A DNA stretch of 64,000 bases, from contig JAJFKG010000028.1 in assembly GCA_021773335.1 (NCBI GenBank), forward strand, positions 1 to 64,000, written 5' to 3'. The notes below the pieces were generated by a model. It worked only from the letters and a program-made list of their open reading frames with translations, made no database searches and was not told the DNA's origin. This document shows positions 56,396 through 64,000 of this stretch, piece by piece. Made by a program: the position numbers and the translations under genes. Origin of the DNA: Gammaproteobacteria bacterium (GTDB lineage: Bacteria > Pseudomonadota > Gammaproteobacteria > JAJFKG01). Within the stretch, counting starts at the first letter, position 1. Each line of letters opens with the position of its first letter.

Positions 56396-59300
56396 ATGGC
56401 AAATTTTATGGATGCAATCTTGGGGAATGTGGATTCCTTGTTGAGCTGGTTGAGTACTTCACTCAAGCAGACAATGGAATCCTATTGCGAGATTGAAACA
56501 TCTGATAATGATACTACCTTAGTTGCACGTGATGGTTCGTTGGTTTCCATTCTGCAAGTTCGTGGTGCAACAACCTTGGTCGGCTCTCCCGAGTTTGAAC
56601 GTATCCATGCTGGGGTTTGTCAGAGTTGGCAGTCTGTCATGTCGCAACCAGGCCATGCAATACAAGTTTTCTTTGGCTATGATAGTGCCAGTGTTGGCGA
56701 TGATATCCGTTATATTTTTCAACCCGCACAAAATACCGCAAAGCGACTTAACCTGGGACTTGATGATTTGTTTGAAGAACGCATCAATCACCTTCCCAAA
56801 TTTTGCGCGCAAGAAAAAGTGTTTTTAGTGTTATGGACGCGCCCCGGTAGTCTATCAGCTGAACAATTAGGACGGGCTGTCAAAGAAAAGCAAAAAATGA
56901 TCCGCGAAAAAAAAATACCACCGCTGAAAGATACACAAAATGTGATTGCAGCTATCCCGGATCTACGTGAAGCACATGATTCATTTGTGCGTTCAGTTTT
57001 AAATGACTTTAATTCTATAAACTTATTTACGACGTTATTAGATGCGCACAAGGCCGTTTACGAAATGCGTGCCAGTGTTGATGCTGATTTTACGGATAAA
57101 CATTGGCGTCCCGTGCTTCCCGGCGATAAGATTCCTGCACGTTTTTCTAAGCGTTACCAAGGTGATATTGCGGACTTGTTGTGGCCACCGTTGTCTAAGC
57201 AGTTATTACCACGCGATGCGGAGGTACAAGACTTGCGCACGGTGCGTATAGGTGATCGGATTTATTCGTCAGTATTTATTGATTTGTTTCCTAAAGATAT
57301 TAAACGCTTTATTGAATTGTTTCGTCGTACCATGCCGACGCGCGTGCCTTGGCGGATGTCATTTTTGCTCGAAAGTGCAGGAATTAATTCATTAAAACTA
57401 AAATCGGTGATTGCCGCTATTTTGAGTTTTACCTCGGCAAATAACCGCCTTATTCACGATGCAACAAAATACCTACAAGAAATTAGTATTAATACTGATG
57501 ATGCTGTGGTGAAGTTACAAGTAACTGCTTCAACTTGGGCGCCAGCCGATGATGTTCGTTTGTTGCGTTCACGGGCAGCAGAATTAGCTAAGGCGATAGA
57601 AGGTTGGGGTACTTGCGACGTCTCAGAAGTCTCTGGCGATGCTTTTGCTGGAGTGGTGTCGAGTATGTTAGGTATTAGTGGTAGCAGTGTCGCGGTACCG
57701 TCCGTAGCACCATTGTCACAAGTTGTGTACATGTTGCCGATGACCAGACCCGCATCACCATGGGAAAGTGGCGCGATACTGTTTCGTTCGCCAGATGGTA
57801 AGCCGTGGCCTTATCAACCGGGCTCGAGTCAGCAAACCACATGGATTGATCTTATCTATGCACGCCCAGGTTCTGGTAAGTCGGTGTTGTCGAATTCAAT
57901 TAACTTAGCCTTAAGTTTGTCGGCTGGTATTCAACGCTTGCCGCGTATTGCCATCATCGATATCGGGCCATCGAGCAGCGGTTTGATCTCGTTGTTAAAA
58001 GAGGCGTTACCACAAGAATCTAAGCACATGGTTGCTTATCACCGTTTGCGGATGACGCCGGAATATTCGATCAACCCATTTGATACCCAGTTGGGCTGCC
58101 GTTTCCCGACACCGCAAGAACGTGCCTTTTTAGTGAATTTTCTAACGTTATTGGCGACGCCATTAGGCAGTGAACGTCCCTATGATGGCATTACGGATAT
58201 GGCGGGGATGGTTGTCGATGAAATTTATAAAAACTTCAATGATGATGCTAATCCATCGACCTATACGTCCGGCATTGAATTGCTCGTCGATGGTATCCTC
58301 GAAGAAATTGGTTTTGTGCAAGATCAACATACCACTTGGTGGGAAGTGACGGATGCCTTATTTTCTGCAGGTTTTCCTCATGAGGCGATGTTAGCACAAC
58401 GTTATGCGATGCCCTTGTTAGCTGATGGAGCTTCTGTTTGTCGTACGCAATCCATTGAAGATTTATATGGACAAATCACAACACCCACGGGTGAATCGTT
58501 AATCAATGCCTTTTCTCGCATGATGTCGAGTGCTGTGCGTGAATATCCGATTCTATCACGCACCACGAGTTTTGATATTGGTGATGCCAGAGTAATTTCA
58601 CTTGACCTCGATGAAGTTGCCAAGAGTGGGGGTGAAGCGGCTGATCGTCAAACCGCGGTGATGTATATGTTGGCGCGTTATGTACTAGCCCGACATTACT
58701 ATTTAAGTGAAGATAACGTGGGCGATATGCCGGAACAATACCGTGTCTATCACGGTGCACGGGTAACAGAGATCCGTGAAGATCCTAAGCGTATTGTCTA
58801 TGATGAATTCCATCGTACTTCACGTGCTAATGCCGTGCGTGATCAAGTGATATTAGATATGCGTGAAGGGCGCAAGTGGAATGTGCAGATTGCGCTGTTA
58901 TCACAATCATTAGATGATTTTGATTCAGTGATGGTTGAGTTTGCCACGTCTATTTTTATTATGGACGCCGGCCCTGCACACGCGATTGAAAAGACATCTA
59001 AAATTTTTGGCTTATCGGGTACTGCGCAAGTCGCATTGCGCACACGTGTGCATGGCCCACGTGAGGGTGGCGCGACTTTCTTGGCACAATTTGCCACGAA
59101 GTTTGGTATGAATACACAATTGTTAACCAACACGATTGGCCCAATCGAGTTATGGGCTTTTAGTACCACGGTAGAAGATGCCAGGGTGCGTGACCGGCTG
59201 TACAAAGCGATAGGCCCGCGCGAAGCGCGGCGCGTGTTGGCAACGGTGTTTCCGTCGGGCTCGTTGAAGCGCGTGGTTGAAGAGCGGTTGGCCGCTATGC

Positions 59301-59416
59301 GTGAAGACGAAGGTTTGATCGAAGAAAAAGAAACTATCGGTGTTGTCGATCAATTAGTGCAAGAATTGCTCGATGCCTACACCAAAGATCCCAACTTTAA
59401 GTATTTACCGACCTAA
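56396..59416 (+). CDS. icmB: Dot/Icm secretion ATPase DotO/IcmB
   Basis: A 1006-aa VirB4-like ATPase (Legionella ~1009 aa). Walker A ARPGSGKS is near residue 490 and YDEFHRTS, a Walker B-type motif, near 802. It forms the cytosolic energy platform with DotB. ATG 56396 follows GGGG by 4 nt; an earlier frame start at 56363 lies inside icmJ. It is the last Dot/Icm gene in the window. Confidence 0.97.
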   Translation: MANFMDAILGNVDSLLSWLSTSLKQTMESYCEIETSDNDTTLVARDGSLVSILQVRGATTLVGSPEFERIHAGVCQSWQSVMSQPGHAIQVFFGYDSASVGDDIRYIFQPAQNTAKRLNLGLDDLFEERINHLPKFCAQEKVFLVLWTRPGSLSAEQLGRAVKEKQKMIREKKIPPLKDTQNVIAAIPDLREAHDSFVRSVLNDFNSINLFTTLLDAHKAVYEMRASVDADFTDKHWRPVLPGDKIPARFSKRYQGDIADLLWPPLSKQLLPRDAEVQDLRTVRIGDRIYSSVFIDLFPKDIKRFIELFRRTMPTRVPWRMSFLLESAGINSLKLKSVIAAILSFTSANNRLIHDATKYLQEISINTDDAVVKLQVTASTWAPADDVRLLRSRAAELAKAIEGWGTCDVSEVSGDAFAGVVSSMLGISGSSVAVPSVAPLSQVVYMLPMTRPASPWESGAILFRSPDGKPWPYQPGSSQQTTWIDLIYARPGSGKSVLSNSINLALSLSAGIQRLPRIAIIDIGPSSSGLISLLKEALPQESKHMVAYHRLRMTPEYSINPFDTQLGCRFPTPQERAFLVNFLTLLATPLGSERPYDGITDMAGMVVDEIYKNFNDDANPSTYTSGIELLVDGILEEIGFVQDQHTTWWEVTDALFSAGFPHEAMLAQRYAMPLLADGASVCRTQSIEDLYGQITTPTGESLINAFSRMMSSAVREYPILSRTTSFDIGDARVISLDLDEVAKSGGEAADRQTAVMYMLARYVLARHYYLSEDNVGDMPEQYRVYHGARVTEIREDPKRIVYDEFHRTSRANAVRDQVILDMREGRKWNVQIALLSQSLDDFDSVMVEFATSIFIMDAGPAHAIEKTSKIFGLSGTAQVALRTRVHGPREGGATFLAQFATKFGMNTQLLTNTIGPIELWAFSTTVEDARVRDRLYKAIGPREARRVLATVFPSGSLKRVVEERLAAMREDEGLIEEKETIGVVDQLVQELLDAYTKDPNFKYLPT

Positions 59417-59815
59417 GATACGAATCCATACAATACCATCGAGTTAGCTGTGCAGAACTATAAATAATAGCTAATTTTGTAAAATTATTGTCCGAAATTG
59501 AAATTCCCCAACATACCTACATTTTATCCACAGCTTAAACCCAAGTTGTGATCTTGTTTTAGGGTGCGAAGCCAAGTACCTTATCACCGTGCCCAGACGG
59601 AATAACAATAATAATTAACTGCCTCGGTATGGCTTCATATTTAGACGGATATGGGGTGGTTGTAGCCTTGATAAGCGACGTAGAAGCGCACCAAGGTTCA
59701 ACCAGGTTGGCGACTTATGTGAACCTTGATGCGTATGCAAGTATGTTTATCAAGGCGGCAAAGAAGCGAATCTTGGTAGGATTAAATAATAATAATAAGG
59801 GAAAGGAAAACCGAC
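59417..59815. other. Intergenic region after icmB with a nested palindrome
   Basis: About 400 bp. No supported gene: the one open frame (59629-59907) runs through the palindrome and has no ribosome site. It contains a ttatccaca DnaA-box-like nonamer near 59525 and the palindrome 59675-59756. A structured RNA or a control region for the following small gene is possible. Confidence 0.5.
59675..59756. repeat. Nested palindrome after icmB
   Basis: Outer arms gccttgataa (59675-59684) and ttatcaaggc (59747-59756) enclose inner arms caaggttca (59692-59700) and tgaaccttg (59720-59728). It shares gccttgataag and gcgca..caagg with the short element at 3391-3425. The form recalls the nested palindrome at 12112-12205. 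Confidence 0.7.
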
Positions 59816-60064
59816 ATGGAAGAGTCATACAACTTGTTAGATTTTGTCTTAAAATCGCAAGAGCATCTACCCTCGCAGCAACCTTGTCAGCAATTACAAC
59901 AAGATAATCAGACTAATCGTATTGGTGGTAGCGATACTGCCATTACACAGGCTTATTGTATCGAACAACGTCTGTTAAGAAATCTCCAGCGCTTAATTAT
60001 TCCAGAACAACATATCCAAGATGATTTGGTGGTGATACATAAGTTGGTAGAGACCGCCGCTTAA
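59816..60064 (+). CDS. Small acidic protein of unknown function
   Basis: An 82-aa Gln-rich, mostly helical, soluble protein (MEESYNLLDFVLKSQE...). A purine-rich GGGAAAGGAAA site lies upstream of ATG 59816, and a GC hairpin follows the stop at 60131-60156, which together support a real gene. No family is recognised. It stands alone between icmB and a regulator gene. Confidence 0.55.
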   Translation: MEESYNLLDFVLKSQEHLPSQQPCQQLQQDNQTNRIGGSDTAITQAYCIEQRLLRNLQRLIIPEQHIQDDLVVIHKLVETAA

Positions 60065-60130
60065 TGTCATTGATCAACGGATAATGCTCACTCCTTCTCA
60101 GGCCTTGTTGAATACAGCGATCATCCTCCC

Positions 60131-60156
60131 AGCCCCCACGCTCCGGTGGGGGCTGC
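60131..60156. terminator. GC hairpin between the 82-aa gene and the MerR gene
   Basis: Perfect 10-bp stem cagcccccac (60131-60140) / gtgggggctg (60147-60156) with a 6-nt loop, placed between converging genes. It can serve both, although neither side has a strong T-run. Confidence 0.6.
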
Positions 60157-60167
60157 CTCCTAGACGT

Positions 60168-60926
60168 TTATGATAGTCTAGCTTGTGCAAAGACTTCCAT
60201 GGCTTCTGTGATGAAGCTCAGTAATTTAGGGTGTATCTTGTTATAAAACTCGATAAAGCCAGGGTTTGAATGATACAGTTGGCTGAGACCAATATAACTT
60301 TCACGTGATGGTTGCCAAAATACTTTGACAAGTTCGTAATGCCTAGCAATTAATGCTTGTACTTCATTAGAAGCGGGGGACAAGCCACTATCGATTGCCT
60401 GAGCTAACTCAGTGTGAATGTCATCATTTTTTTGCTTGTAAGCAATCCACTGATCCTTATGCCAGCCTTTTGTTTTTGATCTGGCTTGATTGATGGTGGA
60501 CTGACTTATACCATTTGCAACCAGAAAATCCTCATACAACTTTTGTTTTTCATCAGTAAATCCGTCAAAAATATCTTCTAAGTTAATCATTTCAGTACCT
60601 CTTAAATGAGCTATAGTTTTGTCAATTGTCTTGATGAGTCGTTTGACGCGTTCAAGATCACCTTGCAGGAGAACTTTATGTGATTTTAGGGCCTCAATTT
60701 TATTGAAGCTTTCACTATAAAGGAACTGCCTGATGTCATTTAGAGGAAAGCTTAATTCCCGGTAAAACAAAATTTGTTGCAGTACTAACAGTTGCTCCTC
60801 TTCGTAATAACGATATTGATTGTCACCACAGTAAGCTGGTTTGAGTAAATCAATTTCATCGTAATAATGCAGCGTGCGTACACTGATACCCGAGAGCTTT
60901 GCAACTTGTTTTACTGTATAAGGCAT
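60168..60926 (-). CDS. MerR-family regulator with TipAS-like domain
   Basis: A 252-aa regulator. The N-terminal MerR winged helix reads YTVKQVAKLSGISVRTLHYYDEIDLLKP, followed by a coiled-coil dimer helix (about 75-115). Residues ~120-250 form a TipAS-like helical ligand domain with FDGFTDEKQKLYEDF at its start. TipA-type regulators bind thiopeptides or other amphipathic compounds. GGAG lies 8 nt before ATG 60926. An operator with a MerR-type long spacer lies just upstream, so autoregulation is likely. Confidence 0.9.
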   Translation of the reverse strand: MPYTVKQVAKLSGISVRTLHYYDEIDLLKPAYCGDNQYRYYEEEQLLVLQQILFYRELSFPLNDIRQFLYSESFNKIEALKSHKVLLQGDLERVKRLIKTIDKTIAHLRGTEMINLEDIFDGFTDEKQKLYEDFLVANGISQSTINQARSKTKGWHKDQWIAYKQKNDDIHTELAQAIDSGLSPASNEVQALIARHYELVKVFWQPSRESYIGLSQLYHSNPGFIEFYNKIHPKLLSFITEAMEVFAQARLS

Positions 60927-60954
60927 TTGTGTTCTCCAACTAAGTGACAGTGAT

Positions 60955-60985
60955 ACGATAGGCTCTAACGTGACGTGAGGGTCAA
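60955..60985 (-). promoter_or_regulatory. MerR-type promoter/operator with 19-nt spacer
   Basis: On minus, TTGACC (60985-60980) and TATCGT (60960-60955) are 19 nt apart, the overlong spacing typical of MerR-activated promoters. The spacer carries the imperfect dyad cctcacgtcacgttagag (near 60964-60981). Confidence 0.7.
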
Positions 60986-61179
60986 TAGTCTTTTTGAGTT
61001 TTTACAGATTGCCATTGATAGTGCTTTTTCGCAAGCGTGGTAATGTGCGATGACAGTAAATTTTATCTTTTTTTCAATAGGTTGAGCTATAAAAATAGGT
61101 GTTTGTACAATTAAAAATGAAACTTTTAGTGTTTTCAAGGGTCTAATTATTATAAGCAACTCGAATAATGAGGTGTATT

Positions 61180-61437
61180 ATGACCTTGCATCCGAAATTG
61201 TTAGGACTTGCAGGTGGCATTGTCGTTGGAGCCTATATCCTCGCGTTTACACTCTTATCAGTGTTTACAGGCTATGGACACGATTTCCTGGCTAACTGGA
61301 TACCACTCCATCCCGGCTATGATGTTACCGTGATAGGTAGTCTTATTGGCTTTGTATATGGATTTATTGAAGGCTTTTTGTGGCTATTTATCTTTGCCCA
61401 TGTCTCTAACTTTGTGCATAAAAAATGTGGTAGCTGA
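61180..61437 (+). CDS. Holin-like small membrane protein
   Basis: An 85-aa protein with two membrane segments (residues ~8-30 and 50-74). The pattern HPGYDVTVIGSLIGFVYGFIEGFLWLFIFAHVSNF resembles small proteins often labelled bacteriophage holin in Legionellales and other proteobacteria, but without any phage context here. ATG 61180 is preferred; GAGG lies 7 nt upstream. It sits between the MerR gene and pgsB; its role is unknown. Confidence 0.65.
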   Translation: MTLHPKLLGLAGGIVVGAYILAFTLLSVFTGYGHDFLANWIPLHPGYDVTVIGSLIGFVYGFIEGFLWLFIFAHVSNFVHKKCGS

Positions 61438-61600
61438 CGCCGGCGGAGGCAATAAATAACCCCAATTGAAGGATAGAGGGTAGTGCCATGTGCTTCACTG
61501 TTTAAGCGGTGGGGTCGCGTTTCGCGCCAGTTTTCTTGGCTAACCAGCAAACTTCGATTAGAATGTCGTCCTGCAGAAGTACTAAGGAAGGCTTTCCCAT

Positions 61601-62824
61601 ATGTGGTGGCAAGATTTGCAACCCAGTGTTTATCTGTCGGTGATATTAGTTGGCTTGATTATTGTCTTGGTCATTGAGGCAATGCGTCACCGCGCGGCTT
61701 TGAAAAAAATTCCAATTCGTGTCCATGTCAATGGCACACGCGGCAAATCAAGTGTTACACGTCTTATCGCTGCTGGTTTGCGTGCTGGTGGGCTACGCAC
61801 GTCAGCAAAAACAACGGGGACACTTGCGCGCTTTATCTACCCTGATGGCAAAGAAGAAGATATTTATCGCATCGGGCATACCAATATCGCCGAGCAAATT
61901 AAGATCGTGCGCAAAGCAGCACAACTGCAATCACAAGCCTTAATCATTGAATGCATGTCTTTACAACCATTGTTGCAATCCATCTGCGAATTAAAACTCG
62001 TCCGTTCTACCCATGGTGTATTAACCAATGCCCGCCCGGACCATCTCGACGTCATGGGCCCTGGCGAAGAAGACGTTGCATTAGCTCTCGCGGGCACAGT
62101 GCCGGTAAAAGGTAAGTACTTCATGTCGGAAATCAAGCATGCAAAAATCTTTAGGAATGCTGTGGCTGATCGCGACTCTGAAATGGCTTACATACGTCAA
62201 ATAGATGTTCATGCTGTGAGTGATGCGGAAATTGCAGAATTTTCTTACCATGAATATAAAGAAAATGTCGCGCAGGCATTGGCTGTGTGCACTTCTCTTG
62301 GTGTTGATCGTGCGATTGCTTTACAAGGTATGTGGAGTGCGACACCAGATCCAGGGGCAATGAGTACGCGTGAAATCGAGTATCAAGGGCACCAGATTTT
62401 GTTTGCCAATGGTTTTGCTGCCAATGATCCCGTATCTAGCGAAACCTTATGGCGTGGCCTATTAGAAAAGTACCCTAATTATGACACTACAACGATGTTG
62501 ATCAATTGCCGATTTGATAGGCAAGAACGTTCGGCACAATTGGGACGTGCAATAGCAGATTGGCAACAGCCAAATAGTTTGTTACTAATTGGTAGTGGTA
62601 CCAAAACTTTTGTGCATGCACTTGCGCAGACTGAAAAAGCAAATACAGTCTTACCATATTTGCGTATTGGTGAAGGCTGGGATGTGGACACAATTTTACA
62701 GAGTATCGTGTCAGATACTGATTCGCAACGTCATTTAGTGGTCGGTATTGGCAATATTGCGGGTATTGGTTTACAGTTGGTGGATTTCTTTTTTCAACAC
62801 AGTGAAGGAAATAATACATGTTAA
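61601..62824 (+). CDS. pgsB: Poly-gamma-glutamate synthase PgsB/CapB
   Basis: A 407-aa amide ligase of the Mur-ligase-like family that polymerises glutamate through gamma bonds. A membrane anchor (residues ~8-28) is followed by the ATP loop HVNGTRGKSSVTRL near residue 42 and NARPDHLDVMGPGEEDVA near 140. AAGGAAGG lies upstream of ATG 61601. It overlaps pgsC by 7 nt. Confidence 0.95.
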   Translation: MWWQDLQPSVYLSVILVGLIIVLVIEAMRHRAALKKIPIRVHVNGTRGKSSVTRLIAAGLRAGGLRTSAKTTGTLARFIYPDGKEEDIYRIGHTNIAEQIKIVRKAAQLQSQALIIECMSLQPLLQSICELKLVRSTHGVLTNARPDHLDVMGPGEEDVALALAGTVPVKGKYFMSEIKHAKIFRNAVADRDSEMAYIRQIDVHAVSDAEIAEFSYHEYKENVAQALAVCTSLGVDRAIALQGMWSATPDPGAMSTREIEYQGHQILFANGFAANDPVSSETLWRGLLEKYPNYDTTTMLINCRFDRQERSAQLGRAIADWQQPNSLLLIGSGTKTFVHALAQTEKANTVLPYLRIGEGWDVDTILQSIVSDTDSQRHLVVGIGNIAGIGLQLVDFFFQHSEGNNTC

Positions 62825-63285
62825 GCGTGTTAACGCTCTCGATTGGAGTAGGTTTAGTCGTATGCCTATTATTCATTGGTTATCTAGGGTTGATGACCGG
62901 TGGCATGGTTGTACCGGGTTATTTAGCCCTGGAAATGAATCATCCAGGCAGTATTGTTTTAACGTTGGTTGATTCTTTGATTATTTTTTTCATCGTGAGA
63001 GTGTTATCAAATTTTCTAGTGATTTATGGGCGGCGCCGGATTGCTTTAATTGTATTGATTGCATTTTTGTTAGGTGTGGCACTACGTAGTGTTTTTAGCT
63101 CATACTATGTGGCTTCTTATTTTGGTGATGTGTTTACAGTCGTGGGTTATATTATCCCTGGTTTGATCGCTCTATCCATGGATAGACAAGGCATTGTTGA
63201 AACACTGTGTAGCTTGTTAATCGCATCCTGTGTGGTGCGTTTAGTATTGATTATTTTGCTTGGACATACAATGAGTACCTTATGA
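62818..63285 (+). CDS. pgsC: Poly-gamma-glutamate synthesis membrane protein PgsC/CapC
   Basis: A 155-aa membrane protein with about five hydrophobic segments. The signature GLMTGGMVVPGYLAL near residue 25 and FTVVGYIIPGLIA near 105 are typical of PgsC. It works with PgsB in the membrane synthase. It overlaps pgsB by 7 nt and the next gene by 4 nt (ATGA). Confidence 0.95.
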   Translation: MLSVLTLSIGVGLVVCLLFIGYLGLMTGGMVVPGYLALEMNHPGSIVLTLVDSLIIFFIVRVLSNFLVIYGRRRIALIVLIAFLLGVALRSVFSSYYVASYFGDVFTVVGYIIPGLIALSMDRQGIVETLCSLLIASCVVRLVLIILLGHTMSTL

Positions 63286-64000
63286 AAAAAGTCTATTGGC
63301 ACCCACATAATTTACCTCGAGTGATTATTATTGCTTTTTGCTTATTTGTGTTAGCTGGCTTATATTTTGTTGAGCATGATAAAAATTATAAATATCAGCA
63401 TTATTACAAAGAAAAATTGCAAGCTGCAAAGCTCACAAAGAAGGCCTTTCAAGTCATTCACGATGCGCGAGTTGCTCATCATATTCCGATTGATGCAAGT
63501 AATGATCCACAGCTTTCGGGTTTGATCGGAGAACAGTTAACGCCAATCACGAGTGACAGTGGTGATTTGAAAGTCAAACAGACAACCATTAATCCGAATA
63601 TTGCTGCCCTATTCGTAGATTGGCTAGAGCGAGTCAAAGCCAAACCTGGAGACACTGTGGCAGTGAATATGACGGGTTCATTTCCGGCATTGGATATTGC
63701 CATGCTAGCCGCTATCAAAACAATGCAATTAAAGCCTTTAATTACTTTTTCAGCGGCGGCTTCACAGTATGGGGCTAATATGCCATATTTTTCTTGGTTA
63801 GATATGTATGCAATCTTAGTTAACAACAAAATTTTTGATTTTCCGGTGTTAGGGGCATCGTTAGGAGGGGGGCGTGATAATGGGCATGGTGTGGATCCAG
63901 CAGGGATTAACATCTTAAAAGATACGATTAAAACCTATGGTTACCCGTTTATTGCCTCACAAGGTACGATTGATAGTATCAACAAACGCATGAGCTTATA
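63282..64000 (+). CDS. pgsW: Poly-gamma-glutamate system protein PgsW-like (cut by window edge)
   Basis: The first 239 codons are seen. An N-terminal membrane anchor (residues ~14-34) is followed by an extracytoplasmic domain with VNMTGSFPALDIAMLAAIKTM, SAAASQYGANMPYFSWLDM and LGASLGGGRDNGHGVD. These match the poly-gamma-glutamate system protein family, found with pgsBC in some gram-negatives in place of pgsA. Its exact role is unclear. The C-terminus lies beyond the window. Confidence 0.8.
   Translation, partial: MKKVYWHPHNLPRVIIIAFCLFVLAGLYFVEHDKNYKYQHYYKEKLQAAKLTKKAFQVIHDARVAHHIPIDASNDPQLSGLIGEQLTPITSDSGDLKVKQTTINPNIAALFVDWLERVKAKPGDTVAVNMTGSFPALDIAMLAAIKTMQLKPLITFSAAASQYGANMPYFSWLDMYAILVNNKIFDFPVLGASLGGGRDNGHGVDPAGINILKDTIKTYGYPFIASQGTIDSINKRMSL

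Noticed and set aside
59517..59535. DnaA-box-like ttatccaca suggesting an origin
   Set aside because: A single nonamer without a cluster, AT-rich unwinding element or dnaA/gidA neighbours.
59629..59907. 92-aa plus-strand open frame after icmB
   Set aside because: Runs through the nested palindrome, lacks a ribosome site and overlaps the better-supported 82-aa gene in another frame.
61180..61437. Prophage remnant suggested by the holin-like protein
   Set aside because: No other phage gene nearby; such small proteins are common on bacterial chromosomes.

Overview
The window is gammaproteobacterial chromosome, most likely from an uncultured or little-studied member of the Legionellales (Coxiella, Aquicella or Berkiella-like). 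The main reason is an almost complete Dot/Icm (type IVB) secretion locus whose operon structure follows Legionella and Coxiella. Housekeeping gene orders such as def-fmt-rsmB next to dprA-smg-topA-tsaC also fit. The genus cannot be fixed from the sequence alone.

Layout. (1) 1-1817: N-terminal part of a very large repeat adhesin on the minus strand, cut by the window edge. (2) 1818-4120: 2.3 kb without a convincing gene, holding three ~80-bp tandem repeats and a cluster of hairpins. (3) 4121-12205: translation, DNA-maintenance and tRNA/rRNA modification genes: tsaC, purE, topA, smg and dprA on minus, def, fmt and rsmB on plus. (4) 12263-24388: a small membrane protein, an esterase, a mobile mystery protein A/B (Xre + Fic) pair behind a long perfect palindrome, lptM-lysA-recG, an acid phosphatase, an MFS transporter, dapF and hldE-hldD. 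(5) 24606-35567: an unknown 390-aa helical protein and Dot/Icm region I: icmX, an extra secreted protein, icmW, then icmV-dotA, dotD-dotC-dotB and icmT-icmS-icmQ. (6) 35607-45620: a 10-kb assimilatory sulfur/NADPH island (tauE-cysH-cysI on minus; cysG-pntAA-pntAB-pntB and cysJ on plus) inserted between icmQ and icmP. (7) 45922-59416: icmP-icmO-icmN-icmL-icmK-icmE-icmG-icmC and icmD-icmJ-icmB. (8) 59417-64000: a nested palindrome, a small protein, a MerR/TipA-type regulator, a holin-like membrane protein and a pgsB-pgsC-pgsW poly-gamma-glutamate capsule operon running off the edge.

How the genes fit together. The 21 Dot/Icm genes supply the core (DotC, DotD, DotH, DotG, DotF), the ATPases (DotB, DotO), the coupling complex (DotL, DotM, DotN, IcmS, IcmW) and inner-membrane parts (DotA, DotI, DotE, DotP, IcmV, IcmT). 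Three promoters in the locus (before icmV-dotA, icmP and icmD) carry a PmrA-type box of the form cTTAA-N2-TT-N2-cTTAA, or a near match, each exactly 11 nt upstream of a -10 hexamer. This indicates joint two-component control. The inserted island pairs sulfate/APS/sulfite reduction with siroheme synthesis and a proton-translocating transhydrogenase that can supply its NADPH.

Points that differ from the Legionella pattern: no icmR and no icmM in their usual places, an IcmQ with a ~90-residue helical N-terminal extension, a short DotG without the long repeat region, and the sulfur island splitting the icm cluster.
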